Source: Streptomyces cyanogenus (GTDB taxonomy: Bacteria > Actinomycetota > Actinomycetes > Streptomycetales > Streptomycetaceae). From it: a stretch of 64,000 nt of DNA. The notes under the pieces were generated by a model. The model saw nothing but the letters and a program-made list of their open reading frames with translations. It was not told the origin of the DNA and did not search any database. A program made the translations under genes and the position numbers. The DNA is taken from positions 8,656,001 to 8,720,000 of the forward strand of contig NZ_CP071839.1 in the NCBI RefSeq assembly GCF_017526105.1, written 5' to 3'. Below, piece after piece: positions 9,631-17,781 of the stretch; position 1 is the stretch's first letter; every line of letters starts with the position of its first letter.

Positions 9631-10200
9631 ATGGCCGAAGAGATCACCGGTGCTTTGACACGCTGGGACATCTCAGCGGCACACCTGCCCGCGACGGTGC
9701 TGACTGCCCCAACGGGCGACCGCGTGTTTCTGCTCCCCGACTCAAGCATCGACGGTATGGCCCTCTACCGGGACGATGTTGCCGGATTGATCAAAACACT
9801 GCGACACCTTGGCGTGGACATCGACTTCGCATGCGCGCGAGAAGACCGCCGCTATCTCAGTGAGTACGGGGCCACCGAGGTGGTGGCCACCATCGGCCTC
9901 GCTGTGGTCACCACCCTCACCACCGATCTGGTTAAGAGCATCGTTCTGACTGCCTGGCAGCGGGCGCGCTCCTCATTGGGGCCCAGTTGCCCTGATGAGG
10001 AGGTCGACGAGGCGCGTGTGACGGTCAAGATCGCTGAGATCGTCCGGACCGAGAACGAGACGGCCATCCGCGGTCTAGAGATCACCAGCCGGCTGGCAGA
10101 CATCGAGACCCTCATCCAAGCGGCCGTGTCCGACCCGGCCCGTGCCGAGCTTCCCCCGGCAGACCCGAACGATGTCGCTCCGGAGGACACCACCGGATGA
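9631..10200 (+). CDS. hypothetical protein, first gene of a coupled pair
   Basis: 189 residues; no family recognised. A stretch at about 83-110 ('VVATIGLAVVTTLTTDLV') is hydrophobic enough for one membrane or buried helix, followed by an acidic coiled-coil-like region and a Pro/Asp-rich tail. Its stop overlaps the ATG of the next gene (ATGA at 10197-10200), so the two are almost certainly translated together. Confidence 0.6.
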   Translation: MAEEITGALTRWDISAAHLPATVLTAPTGDRVFLLPDSSIDGMALYRDDVAGLIKTLRHLGVDIDFACAREDRRYLSEYGATEVVATIGLAVVTTLTTDLVKSIVLTAWQRARSSLGPSCPDEEVDEARVTVKIAEIVRTENETAIRGLEITSRLADIETLIQAAVSDPARAELPPADPNDVAPEDTTG

Positions 10201-11204
10201 GAGTCTCCGGCCTCGTCATCCGCACCGGGGTCCCTCTGCCCCCGGCATCGGGCCCTGTGCGCCAGGCCATGATGCACAAGGATGGCGTGGCGGCCCTGCG
10301 GGAATCCATGCGCCTGTACGGACAGTTCTGTCGCAGCATCTCTCTCACCTGGGGCCTGTCGCTGGCCCACCTTCCGTCCTGGGCGTCGACGACAGAGGAA
10401 CTCCACCGCCGCGGACTGTGGATGATGAACGCACAACGGGACTTCCTTATCCACGTGTGGTCGCGGGCCCGACGCCAACTGCGAGCCAACATCGAAGTAC
10501 GTACCCTGCCGTCTTCCTGGTCTGCCGGTCCACCCACCTCCGACCGGTGGAGCCACTACCAGTACACGGCGATGGTGCGTTCTCTGCACCTACCGCATGA
10601 CACGCGCCAGCCCACCTACCCGTGGCACGACCTGGAAGCGGCGGCACGCACCTCGCTGGCCCGTGCTGTCGACGCCTACAACTTCCTCGAGGACAGCGAG
10701 CTTTCCGAACTCGCCCACCGACACGTTCACCACGTCGCAGCCCTCGTAGGCGGACTGTTCGGCTGCAACATCGAGTACTCCGACGACACCTACTGGGATG
10801 TATGCCGGCTCACGCTCATGCACAGCAGATGGGGCATGTCTGCCGGCTTCACCTCTACCCGAAACTGTTCCCTCTGCGCACAGGACATCGAAACCTGTCA
10901 GCATCTGCTCGACACCCAGTACGAGGCCACCGTGCGGCATGATGCTCACGGAACATGCAACGCGTGTGGCCAGATCAGCTGTCCACACACCGACGGTGAG
11001 ACCGTTTCCGCCTTTCCGCGGCCCGTTATGTCCGAGCTGCACATCCACGAAGTGAGTCTGGTCTCCCGGCCCAGAGACCCCCTAGCCCGCTTCCTCAAGG
11101 TCGAGATGAGTCGCGATGCCCTCCTGCAGTGCCTGGGAGAGGACCCGTCCGGCAGAGACATCTGCTGCTACCGGTGCCTCCACCCCTGCAGTGGATTTGA
11201 CTGA
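10197..11204 (+). CDS. Cys-rich hypothetical protein, second gene of a coupled pair
   Basis: 335 residues, overlapping the previous gene by four bases. The N-terminal two thirds are helical. The C-terminal third carries 'CSLC', 'CQH', 'CNACG' and 'CPH' followed by 'LHIHEVSLVSRPRDP'; a Cys cluster followed by such an EVSLV-RP-DP strand recurs in uncharacterised phage and defence proteins, but I cannot name the family. The stop lies right at the edge of the IS fossil, so the C-terminus could have been altered by that insertion. Confidence 0.6.
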   Translation: MRVSGLVIRTGVPLPPASGPVRQAMMHKDGVAALRESMRLYGQFCRSISLTWGLSLAHLPSWASTTEELHRRGLWMMNAQRDFLIHVWSRARRQLRANIEVRTLPSSWSAGPPTSDRWSHYQYTAMVRSLHLPHDTRQPTYPWHDLEAAARTSLARAVDAYNFLEDSELSELAHRHVHHVAALVGGLFGCNIEYSDDTYWDVCRLTLMHSRWGMSAGFTSTRNCSLCAQDIETCQHLLDTQYEATVRHDAHGTCNACGQISCPHTDGETVSAFPRPVMSELHIHEVSLVSRPRDPLARFLKVEMSRDALLQCLGEDPSGRDICCYRCLHPCSGFD

Positions 11205-11895
11205 ACGTTTCCAGCGTTGACGCTCCAGGGTGCGGACGGCAGCGGCGATGACTGTCATGCGGTGAGGGCTGCAGCGGGCTCTGCGGAAGACGCGCCAGGC
11301 CTTCAGTCTCGCGACGCTGCGTTCGACCGGCGCTCTTGCCGCTGACAGGGCCCGGTTGATCGTCCGGTGGGTCGCGGTGAGGTCCTGGTGCGGGAGCCGT
11401 CTGATCGGCGTGGTTACCCAGGAGCTGGCCCCGATGTAGGCGCGGTCGGCGAGGACGGGTACGCCCTGGCGTTCGCAGATTCGGGTGATGCGGTAGGTGC
11501 GGGCCGCGGTCAAGTCGTGCGGCCGGGCAGTGCGGGCAAGATCCACAGCTGCTTGCCCGCAGGTCGGCAACGACCTGCACGTTCACGCCGTGGCGCCGGT
11601 GCTTCTGGGAGAAGTCGGCCCGGCTGTCACCGGCCTGGTCACTCGGCGAGCGTTCCGTCGAGCAGGACGTGAACGGGATCCGTTTCCCGCAGGACCCGCA
11701 GCAGCTCGGGCGCCCGGCGGGATAGATGCCGACGACGGCGGTGACGTAGGCGTGGGCAGTGTCGACGGATATACCGAAGCCGGCGGCGATCTGCGCGAGC
11801 GCGTCGTGCCTGCGAAGGTAGACCCAACCGACGAGAGCACGCTGGTGAGGCGGGAGCTTGCAGCGGCGGTCACCCCCACGGGTGGCAATGAGCGG
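11205..11895 (-). pseudogene. IS5-family transposase fossil
   Basis: On the minus strand, pieces in different frames together resemble an IS5-type DDE transposase: an N-terminal part with 'LPPHQRALVGWVYLRRHD' and 'AQIAAGFGIS', a middle 'HRRHGVNVQVVADL', and a C-terminal part with 'LADRAYIGA' and 'APVERSVARLKAWRV'. At least two frameshifts separate the pieces. The C-terminal frame runs past the expected end into flanking DNA. Not functional. It separates the cargo genes at 8.6-11.2 kb from the second HEPN-like gene. Confidence 0.75.
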
Positions 11896-12100
11896 GAGTG
11901 CGAGCTAGGTGACCTGGTCCTTCAAGGCGGTGTTCTCCGCCGTCAGGCCGGCGACCCGCTTCTTGAGTTTGGCGACGTTCTTCTGCGGCCGCGTTTCGGT
12001 CGCGGTCGCCGTCTCCGTGGTCGGCGCGGTGCCGCGGAAACTCAGGTGCTTGCCGCACGGCCCGCTCACTACCGTGAAGGGTCCCGGCTCGGAGCTGAGC
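11896..12100 (-). pseudogene. possible C-terminal scrap of a coiled-coil protein
   Basis: The minus strand from about 12074 to 11907 reads a roughly 55-residue peptide ending 'AKLKKRVAGLTAENTALKD' just before a stop. Leucine-heptad ends of this form close proteins that accompany transposases and integrases in actinomycetes. No proper upstream gene body is present, so it may be a leftover or spurious. Confidence 0.25.
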
Positions 12101-12122
12101 AGAACACGGAAGGCACACGGCG

Positions 12123-13148
12123 ATGAAGCGCCTCGAACTGGTCATCGTGCAATTTGAAGAGGTTAAGCGCCTCATCGAGGTCGGACGGGTCCCGCAGCTG
12201 CGGCTGGCCCATATTCTGCTGGACAGCGCCGTTGAACTGATCATGCACCGCATGGCCGAGGCCGTCTTCGACGCCGAGCGTTTCGACTTCGACCGGCTCC
12301 AGCAGCTCCGCCGGCTAGAAGCGATGCGCAAGAGCGACAAGCCTTTGAACCGCAAGTTCGGTGCATCAGGGCCGAGCGACGACGAGCTCCGCGCGGATAT
12401 CCAAAGGCTCGAGAAGATCGTGACCTCGACGACGCAGCGGAAGAAGACCACCGAGTTCGGCAAGAGGATCGACTTCCTGGTCGGGAAGAAGAAGCTCCCC
12501 GAAGACCTCGCGCCGGTGCTGAAGAAGTTGCACGACTACCGGAATGAGACCTACCACCGTGACCAGCACCGAGTCGAAGTCATTCGTCCCGCCGTCTTGA
12601 TCTACTTCGACGCCGCATGTACCGTCCTCGATCACTACGAACTGGGCATGCTGATAGGGGACGACTCACCCGGCCCCGAGCTGGCACGCTTCCAGGACGG
12701 CACTTCTTCCGACCGCCAGAACCCCTTCGAACTTCCCCAGCGGGTCGCGAAGCAGCTGCGAGAGGAAGTGGGCCTGGACCTAAGGGCGGTGAGGACCGCG
12801 CTGGTTGACCATCTTCTCGGACGTCTTGATGACCTTGAGTCGGGACTTGCCTACATTGAGGAGAACACCTCCGGCGGCGCGATCCCGGGCGACGGCATTC
12901 GGAGTATGCAGATCGAGGACGACGATCTGGAGGCGATCTTCGACAAGCAGGCGCTCCGGAGCCGGAAGTATCCGCTCACCATGAAGGATGTCCGGTCCTG
13001 GATCGAGAGGGCCACTGCGATGGAGGGCATGGAGGACAAGCACGCGCTGTTCGCAGAGCTCGCGGCTCTTGAGGACGCGTTCGAGGATCTTGAACAGAAG
13101 GTTCGCAAGGCGGTCTGGGTAATCGACGAGGCAGCGAACATGCGCTGA
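12123..13148 (+). CDS. HEPN-like domain protein, second paralogue
   Basis: 341 residues, helical. Residues 140-145 are 'RNETYH', the HEPN R-N-x3-H motif, within 'LHDYRNETYHRD'; 'RLAHILLDSAVELIMHR' at 27-43 matches the other copy. The two proteins share architecture but have diverged widely, so this is not a recent duplication. GGAAGG precedes the ATG. It is convergent with tniB (about 120 bp between the stops) and may be the cargo gene nearest the transposition genes. RNase or toxin activity is inferred from the motif only. Confidence 0.6.
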   Translation: MKRLELVIVQFEEVKRLIEVGRVPQLRLAHILLDSAVELIMHRMAEAVFDAERFDFDRLQQLRRLEAMRKSDKPLNRKFGASGPSDDELRADIQRLEKIVTSTTQRKKTTEFGKRIDFLVGKKKLPEDLAPVLKKLHDYRNETYHRDQHRVEVIRPAVLIYFDAACTVLDHYELGMLIGDDSPGPELARFQDGTSSDRQNPFELPQRVAKQLREEVGLDLRAVRTALVDHLLGRLDDLESGLAYIEENTSGGAIPGDGIRSMQIEDDDLEAIFDKQALRSRKYPLTMKDVRSWIERATAMEGMEDKHALFAELAALEDAFEDLEQKVRKAVWVIDEAANMR

Positions 13149-13268
13149 GGAACACCTGGGCGCCTCCAGATGATCGGCCTGCCTACTGCAGGATCCGGCG
13201 GACGGCCTCTTTGCAAGAGGACCAGCGTCCGGCGCACATTCGCTCCCTGCAGAATTCCTGGCGGGGTG

Positions 13269-14351
13269 TCAGATGATGTTGCTGCGGCCGATGGCCAGGG
13301 TCTCCAGCAGGTCCTGCGTGATGCGTTCCTTTTTCTCCCAGATCGCCTTCTGCGCGCCTTGGCTGACGAGCTGGGACAGGGCCCGCATGTAGCCTTTGCT
13401 GCGTCGGTGTAGGTATTCGTGGAGGTTGGTCAGGTCGTCCGGCTGATGGTGGTGCAGGCACAGGCGTTTGTCGAATTCGCGGACGATTTTCGCGAACAGC
13501 TTGCGGCCTTCGTCGTCGTAGCCGATTCGGCTGGTCCGTAGGCTGGCGTAGTCGCCCCAGATCTCCTCGTGGTCGGCCAGGGCGGTCTCGCGGTCACGGG
13601 TCAGGGGATCGACGATGGAGCGGGCGGCACGGCCGGCGAAGACGAAGGTGGCGCCGGTCTTCTCACTGATTTCTTCCAGGTAGGCGAGCGACTCCTCGGC
13701 ATCCGCGCCGGCCCGCAGTTGCTCGATACCGTCGACGAGGACCAGCAGGGTGGAGCTGTTGCGCATTACATGGCAGACCGAGCGGGTGGGGTCGGTTCCG
13801 CCGTCGTGTTTGAGGCCGAGGAAGGAGGCGAAGGAGGTGGCCCAGTTCCGTCGGCCGCCGCGAGTCAGGGGAGGGACCCGGAGTGCGATCACCGGTACCC
13901 GGTTCTCGTCCGGCTCGTACAGCCGGGCGATCTTGTTTTCGTAGTAGCGGCCGATGTACTGCAGGATTTCGGTCTTGCCGGTGCCGCGGGGGCCTTCGAT
14001 GATGACGCCGGGTTTGCCGTGGGTGCGTTCCCGGTTGGACAGCAGGTGCTGGTGGACGACGACCAGCGCGCGCCCGATGGCGGGGGTGACCACGGTCGGC
14101 ATCAGGGCGTGATAGCGCAGCCGCAGGTCGTTGTCGCTGACCTTCGCGTCGGGCGGCGGACTGTCGGCCAGGTCCGGGCGGGTGCGGTCCAATGCGGCGA
14201 AGGTACGCCAGTTGCTCAGCGTGTCTAGCCACAACGGGCGGGGTGCGGCAAACACCGGCGTGGGGGCGGGGGAGTCGACGAGCAGGCGGATGTCGTCGTC
14301 CGGGACGAGGGCGGGGATGTCGTCGCTCAGGGCCTGTACCGGCGGTGTCAT
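13269..14351 (-). CDS. tniB: TniB/TnsC-type transposition ATPase
   Basis: 360 residues. AAA+ ATPase with Walker A 'GPRGTGKT' at 120-127 and Walker B 'TLLVLVDGIEQ' at about 201-211. Proteins of this family form the DNA-bound ATPase that links the target selector (TniQ) to the DDE transposase in Tn5053/Tn7-like elements. Its ATG overlaps the stop of tniA (ATGA, 14348-14351), so it is the last gene of the tnsA-tniA-tniB operon. Length and motifs look intact. Confidence 0.9.
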   Translation of the reverse strand: MTPPVQALSDDIPALVPDDDIRLLVDSPAPTPVFAAPRPLWLDTLSNWRTFAALDRTRPDLADSPPPDAKVSDNDLRLRYHALMPTVVTPAIGRALVVVHQHLLSNRERTHGKPGVIIEGPRGTGKTEILQYIGRYYENKIARLYEPDENRVPVIALRVPPLTRGGRRNWATSFASFLGLKHDGGTDPTRSVCHVMRNSSTLLVLVDGIEQLRAGADAEESLAYLEEISEKTGATFVFAGRAARSIVDPLTRDRETALADHEEIWGDYASLRTSRIGYDDEGRKLFAKIVREFDKRLCLHHHQPDDLTNLHEYLHRRSKGYMRALSQLVSQGAQKAIWEKKERITQDLLETLAIGRSNII

Positions 14352-16720
14352 CGGGTCGTCTCCTGAGGAGGGTCGGTCTCGGCGGGCAGGTCCAGCAAGA
14401 GACGCGCGGTGCTGTCGAGGCTGTCATCGAGGTCACCCAGGCCCGCGAGGGGCGGGCGCGCTTCGGCGTCTGTGCCGCCGGAAGGGGCCGACCTAGGGTC
14501 CGGCCCGCCCGTGAGCGGGGGCGGGGCGTACAGGCTCGGCTGGTCCACTTCCAGCACGGTCAGCGGGCCCAGCGCCGACAGGTCGAGCGCGTCCGCCCCG
14601 GCAAAGGGGTCGAATTCCCTCGCGCCGTCGGCCGGTGCAGGCACGGTCCCGTAGCCGGGCACCGGCCCGTACCCGTCGGGCACGTGCACCGTGCCGGGTT
14701 CGTCCGGGCCCTGTCCGGCCCGCTCCAGCAACTCGGCCAGGACCTGGGCGATGTTCTCGTCGTCGGTGTGCCGGCCGCCGCGTGCCATGTGTTCCGCGGT
14801 GGCCGTGTCCCACAGATGCTGGGTCCACGGGGCGCCGATCAGGTGCTGGTACTTGAAGACCGCTGTGATCCACTCGCCGGAGCGGTGGTCACGCAGCCAC
14901 ACCTGCTCCGGGGTGTTGGGGTTGTAGCGCAGCTCCCATCCGTCGCGTTTCTTGCCTTTCAGCCCCGACGGTGCATTGCGGATCCCCTCGCCGAGCTCTC
15001 CCTTGTAGTTGTCGTAGGTGCGGTTCTTGAAGCGGATACCGTCGTCGCGCACCCCGACCCAGGCGGTGGGCAGCAGCTCCAGGTAGTCGTTGAAGCCCAG
15101 GGGGATCGGAATATAGCCCGCCGCCTGCACGCCTGCGGCGTACATCTGATTCGGTGTCAGCGGCGGCAGGTTCGGCTCGTAGGGGCTGCGCAGCTCGTCG
15201 TGCGGCCGCGTCTGCCAGCCAACCGCGATCCACTCTTGCAGCAGGTCGTCCAGTTCCTGCAGCGTCCACAGCCGCTCCAGAGGGGTCTCCTTACCTCGGC
15301 GGCTGAAGTCCCGCCCGGTGTAGGAGTTGATGTGCTGGCTGAAGCCCGACTTGATCGACTCGAAGGTCCGCTCGACGATCGCCTTGTCCGTCGGGGTGCG
15401 CCTGCGGGCCGGGCGGACGGTGATCCCGAGGAAGGAGCAGGCGTCGAAGAAGGTCTGACCGGCGAAGACCGTGCCGTGGTCGATCACGATGGTCTCCGGC
15501 ATGATCACCGGACGGGCCGCGGCGTGTTCCATCCGCGCGTCGACTTCAAGCAGTTCCTCATAGGGCAGGTCGGAGCGGGCTGCGGAGGCCGCCGGATCGA
15601 AGCCCGGCCGCATCGGCGCGGGCATCATGCAGAGGGCCAGCAGGAGAGAGGCGTCCACGGCTTTGGTGGCACGGCCCGCGGTGGTGTTTGTGCTGAGCAG
15701 CGCCCGGGTCTGCTGCCGGGTCCGGCGCCGGCCTGCGGTCTTGGGTCGCAGCACAGCGGCGATGATGCTGCGCGTGAAGACATCGATGGCTGCTGTCAGC
15801 TCCACCTGGGTGGGCCGGCCGTCGTCCCCGAGTACTTTCACGTCCAGGGCTGTGGAGTCGACCTGGACCAGTTCGCCGGGGGCCGTGGCGGTGGTCACCC
15901 CGAACGGCGGTGCGGGTCGGTTGAGCCGGTCCTTGCGGCGCCGGGTGGGGTCCCGCAGCTGCATCGCGTCGATGCCCAGCCGCTTGAGCAGCGCGTACAG
16001 GGTGGGATCGGCCGGCACCTTCATCCGGGGGCCGGGTGCGGCACTCGCGGCGCGCCGCAGGCTTTTGAACAGGGTGCGTGCGTCCGTGGCGGCCTGCTCC
16101 CGGGCCTGGCGTTCGTGCAGGGCCAGCAGCAGGTCCACCACCCGCGGATCCGTACGCCCGTGCAGCGTGCTCTTCCGCGTGGACCTCTTGTCGACCAGCC
16201 CCCAGATGTCCTCCTTGAGGAAGGCCAGCCGTTTGCGCTGGACCGTCTTCCAGGACACCGACCAGTCCAGCACTGCGCTCAGCTCTGCGGCCTTGCGCTG
16301 GTATCGCTCGATCAGAGTGAACCGGGCCGGGTCGTAGCCTTCGCGGGGCGTGCTGCCTTCGGGCATGTCCGGCAGCAGACCGGTCTCGACCTCGATGACG
16401 TGACGACGCCAGATCCTCGCGTCCCGGGCGCTGTCAGCACTGATGCCCTCCAGCATCGACCAGGTCGGCAACGGTCCGTCCGACGTGGGCGCGCCCGTCT
16501 GGTCGAGTACGGCGAAGTCCGCTGCCGCAGCCAGGAGCTGGATCACCAACGCGACCGGCGGTGCCGTGCTGCCTGGTGCGGGCGCCAGGTGCACCGTCGT
16601 GCCCGACAGGGCCGTCACCGTGTACCGGTCGCCCATCCACCGCACCCGGTCACCCGGCGCCACGATGCCCCGCGGCGCGACCCCGGCGGGCTGTGGCCGC
16701 GGCGTGAGCATCCCGGTCAC
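14348..16720 (-). CDS. tniA: TniA/TnsB-type DDE transposase
   Basis: 790 residues from the GTG at 16720, which overlaps the tnsA stop (GTGA); ATG at 16711 is an alternative. The open frame continues far upstream but runs through tnsA, so that part is not coding. The RNase H-like core carries D288 ('VQVDST'), D414 ('VIDHGT') and E450 ('IVERTF'), with 35 residues between the last two, i.e. an intact DDE triad. Downstream is the Mu-type C-terminal beta-barrel region and an acidic Pro-rich tail expected to contact TniB. It catalyses 3'-end cutting and strand transfer. Apparently intact. Confidence 0.92.
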   Translation of the reverse strand: MTGMLTPRPQPAGVAPRGIVAPGDRVRWMGDRYTVTALSGTTVHLAPAPGSTAPPVALVIQLLAAAADFAVLDQTGAPTSDGPLPTWSMLEGISADSARDARIWRRHVIEVETGLLPDMPEGSTPREGYDPARFTLIERYQRKAAELSAVLDWSVSWKTVQRKRLAFLKEDIWGLVDKRSTRKSTLHGRTDPRVVDLLLALHERQAREQAATDARTLFKSLRRAASAAPGPRMKVPADPTLYALLKRLGIDAMQLRDPTRRRKDRLNRPAPPFGVTTATAPGELVQVDSTALDVKVLGDDGRPTQVELTAAIDVFTRSIIAAVLRPKTAGRRRTRQQTRALLSTNTTAGRATKAVDASLLLALCMMPAPMRPGFDPAASAARSDLPYEELLEVDARMEHAAARPVIMPETIVIDHGTVFAGQTFFDACSFLGITVRPARRRTPTDKAIVERTFESIKSGFSQHINSYTGRDFSRRGKETPLERLWTLQELDDLLQEWIAVGWQTRPHDELRSPYEPNLPPLTPNQMYAAGVQAAGYIPIPLGFNDYLELLPTAWVGVRDDGIRFKNRTYDNYKGELGEGIRNAPSGLKGKKRDGWELRYNPNTPEQVWLRDHRSGEWITAVFKYQHLIGAPWTQHLWDTATAEHMARGGRHTDDENIAQVLAELLERAGQGPDEPGTVHVPDGYGPVPGYGTVPAPADGAREFDPFAGADALDLSALGPLTVLEVDQPSLYAPPPLTGGPDPRSAPSGGTDAEARPPLAGLGDLDDSLDSTARLLLDLPAETDPPQETTR

Positions 16721-17475
16721 ACGGCCTCCGTCTCTACGGGGCGACGCATCGCCGGCGGCACACGGCCCGACACGCCGATCACGCTGTCCGGCCCCATCGC
16801 TCGGTTCCACTCCAACGTCAACCTCTGCCGCCACAGCAGGTGGTACAGCCGCGGCAGCGTCGACAGCCGCGGCAGACCCGTGGCCCTGATCCCCTCCTCC
16901 AGCGGGCGAGGAGCCCGGAAGGCAGACATCAGCGCCTGCTCGACCTCCCGGTCGCCGTACCGCGGATGCCGGTAGCGCGACACCCACCGCAGGTTCGCCA
17001 GAGCCATCGGAGCCGGGACCCGCGGCATCCCCAGCTCCCAGCCCGCCTCCCGGCACGCCTGGCGCAGCACCTGCTGCTGCCCCTGCCACCGGGGACTGGG
17101 ACCGCTTGCCGGCGGGCAGGCGATCACCAGGGTCGTTCCCTGGTCCGTGCGTGCGAAGAAGTCCGGCACGAGGCTGCGTTCACGGCCCCGCTCACGCCAC
17201 TTGATCTTCGCGGACCAGGCGGTGAACTCCGTCACCGCGGGAGTGAAATCCAAGAGCATGGCCACGGCCAGCACGTTCATGGACCGGCAGCCCACGTGCC
17301 TGCCGGTCGTGGCGGCCCACCACCAGGTGGCGATGCTGCGCTGAGCAGGATGATGCGCCGGACGCCAGACCTCGCCAGTGCGAGAGAGCGCGACCGAGCT
17401 AGCCCGGGCGACGGGGACGGTGATGCTCCTGCTGCCGTCCTCAAGGCGGTGGACCACCGTCAACGCCTCAGCCAT
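16717..17475 (-). CDS. TnsA-like transposase endonuclease subunit, catalytic residues degenerate
   Basis: 252 residues from ATG 17475, with GGGAG five bases upstream. The family signature 'WWAATTGRHVG', 'MLLDF' and 'VPDFFAR' is clear. In active relatives a Glu lies before the MLLDF strand and a D/Q-x-K/R element follows the PDF strand. Here the Glu position reads Val (V68 by my alignment) and the second element reads 'VIACPP', so only D105 of the nuclease triad remains. TnsA normally cuts the 5' strands so that Tn7 moves by cut-and-paste. First gene of the operon, divergent from tap. Confidence 0.75.
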   Translation of the reverse strand: MAEALTVVHRLEDGSRSITVPVARASSVALSRTGEVWRPAHHPAQRSIATWWWAATTGRHVGCRSMNVLAVAMLLDFTPAVTEFTAWSAKIKWRERGRERSLVPDFFARTDQGTTLVIACPPASGPSPRWQGQQQVLRQACREAGWELGMPRVPAPMALANLRWVSRYRHPRYGDREVEQALMSAFRAPRPLEEGIRATGLPRLSTLPRLYHLLWRQRLTLEWNRAMGPDSVIGVSGRVPPAMRRPVETEAV

Positions 17476-17781
17476 CGTGCTCCCGCATCCGTCTGGCCCC
17501 TGCAACTTCAGTAACTGCAGGGCGGGTTGACTGTAGTGCAGGGGGGAAGGCAAAGGGTTAAATGCCGTCATCCTCAAAGCCGTCGGCCGCCCCGTCGACG
17601 ACCGGCATGACGCCCCGCAGGGCGAGACCATTACCACCCTCACCTCCCCCTGCAGACCACTGACCTGGACGGCCCCACGCCAGCCGCATGCCCGCTCTGT
17701 CCAGGGCCGCACCCGCCGCCACAAGATCCACGATGACCGGATGCCGACGGCGCACGCCGCCGGCCTGCCAGATTCGGCTGC
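17476..17781. promoter_or_regulatory. tnsA-tap divergent promoter region with inverted repeat
   Basis: The 306-bp gap between divergent tnsA and tap holds a perfect 7-bp inverted repeat CCCTGCA / TGCAGGG at 17498-17504 and 17516-17522, 23 bp upstream of the tnsA start, and a third copy-like half site (GTGCAGGGG) near 17536. This would suit an operator shared by both genes. No gene in the gap. Confidence 0.45.

Noticed and set aside
14192..16975. 927-codon plus-strand open frame opposite tniA
   Set aside because: Antisense to a gene with intact DDE motifs and operon overlaps; its translation is Gly/Arg/Val-rich without motifs, typical of shadow frames in GC-rich DNA.
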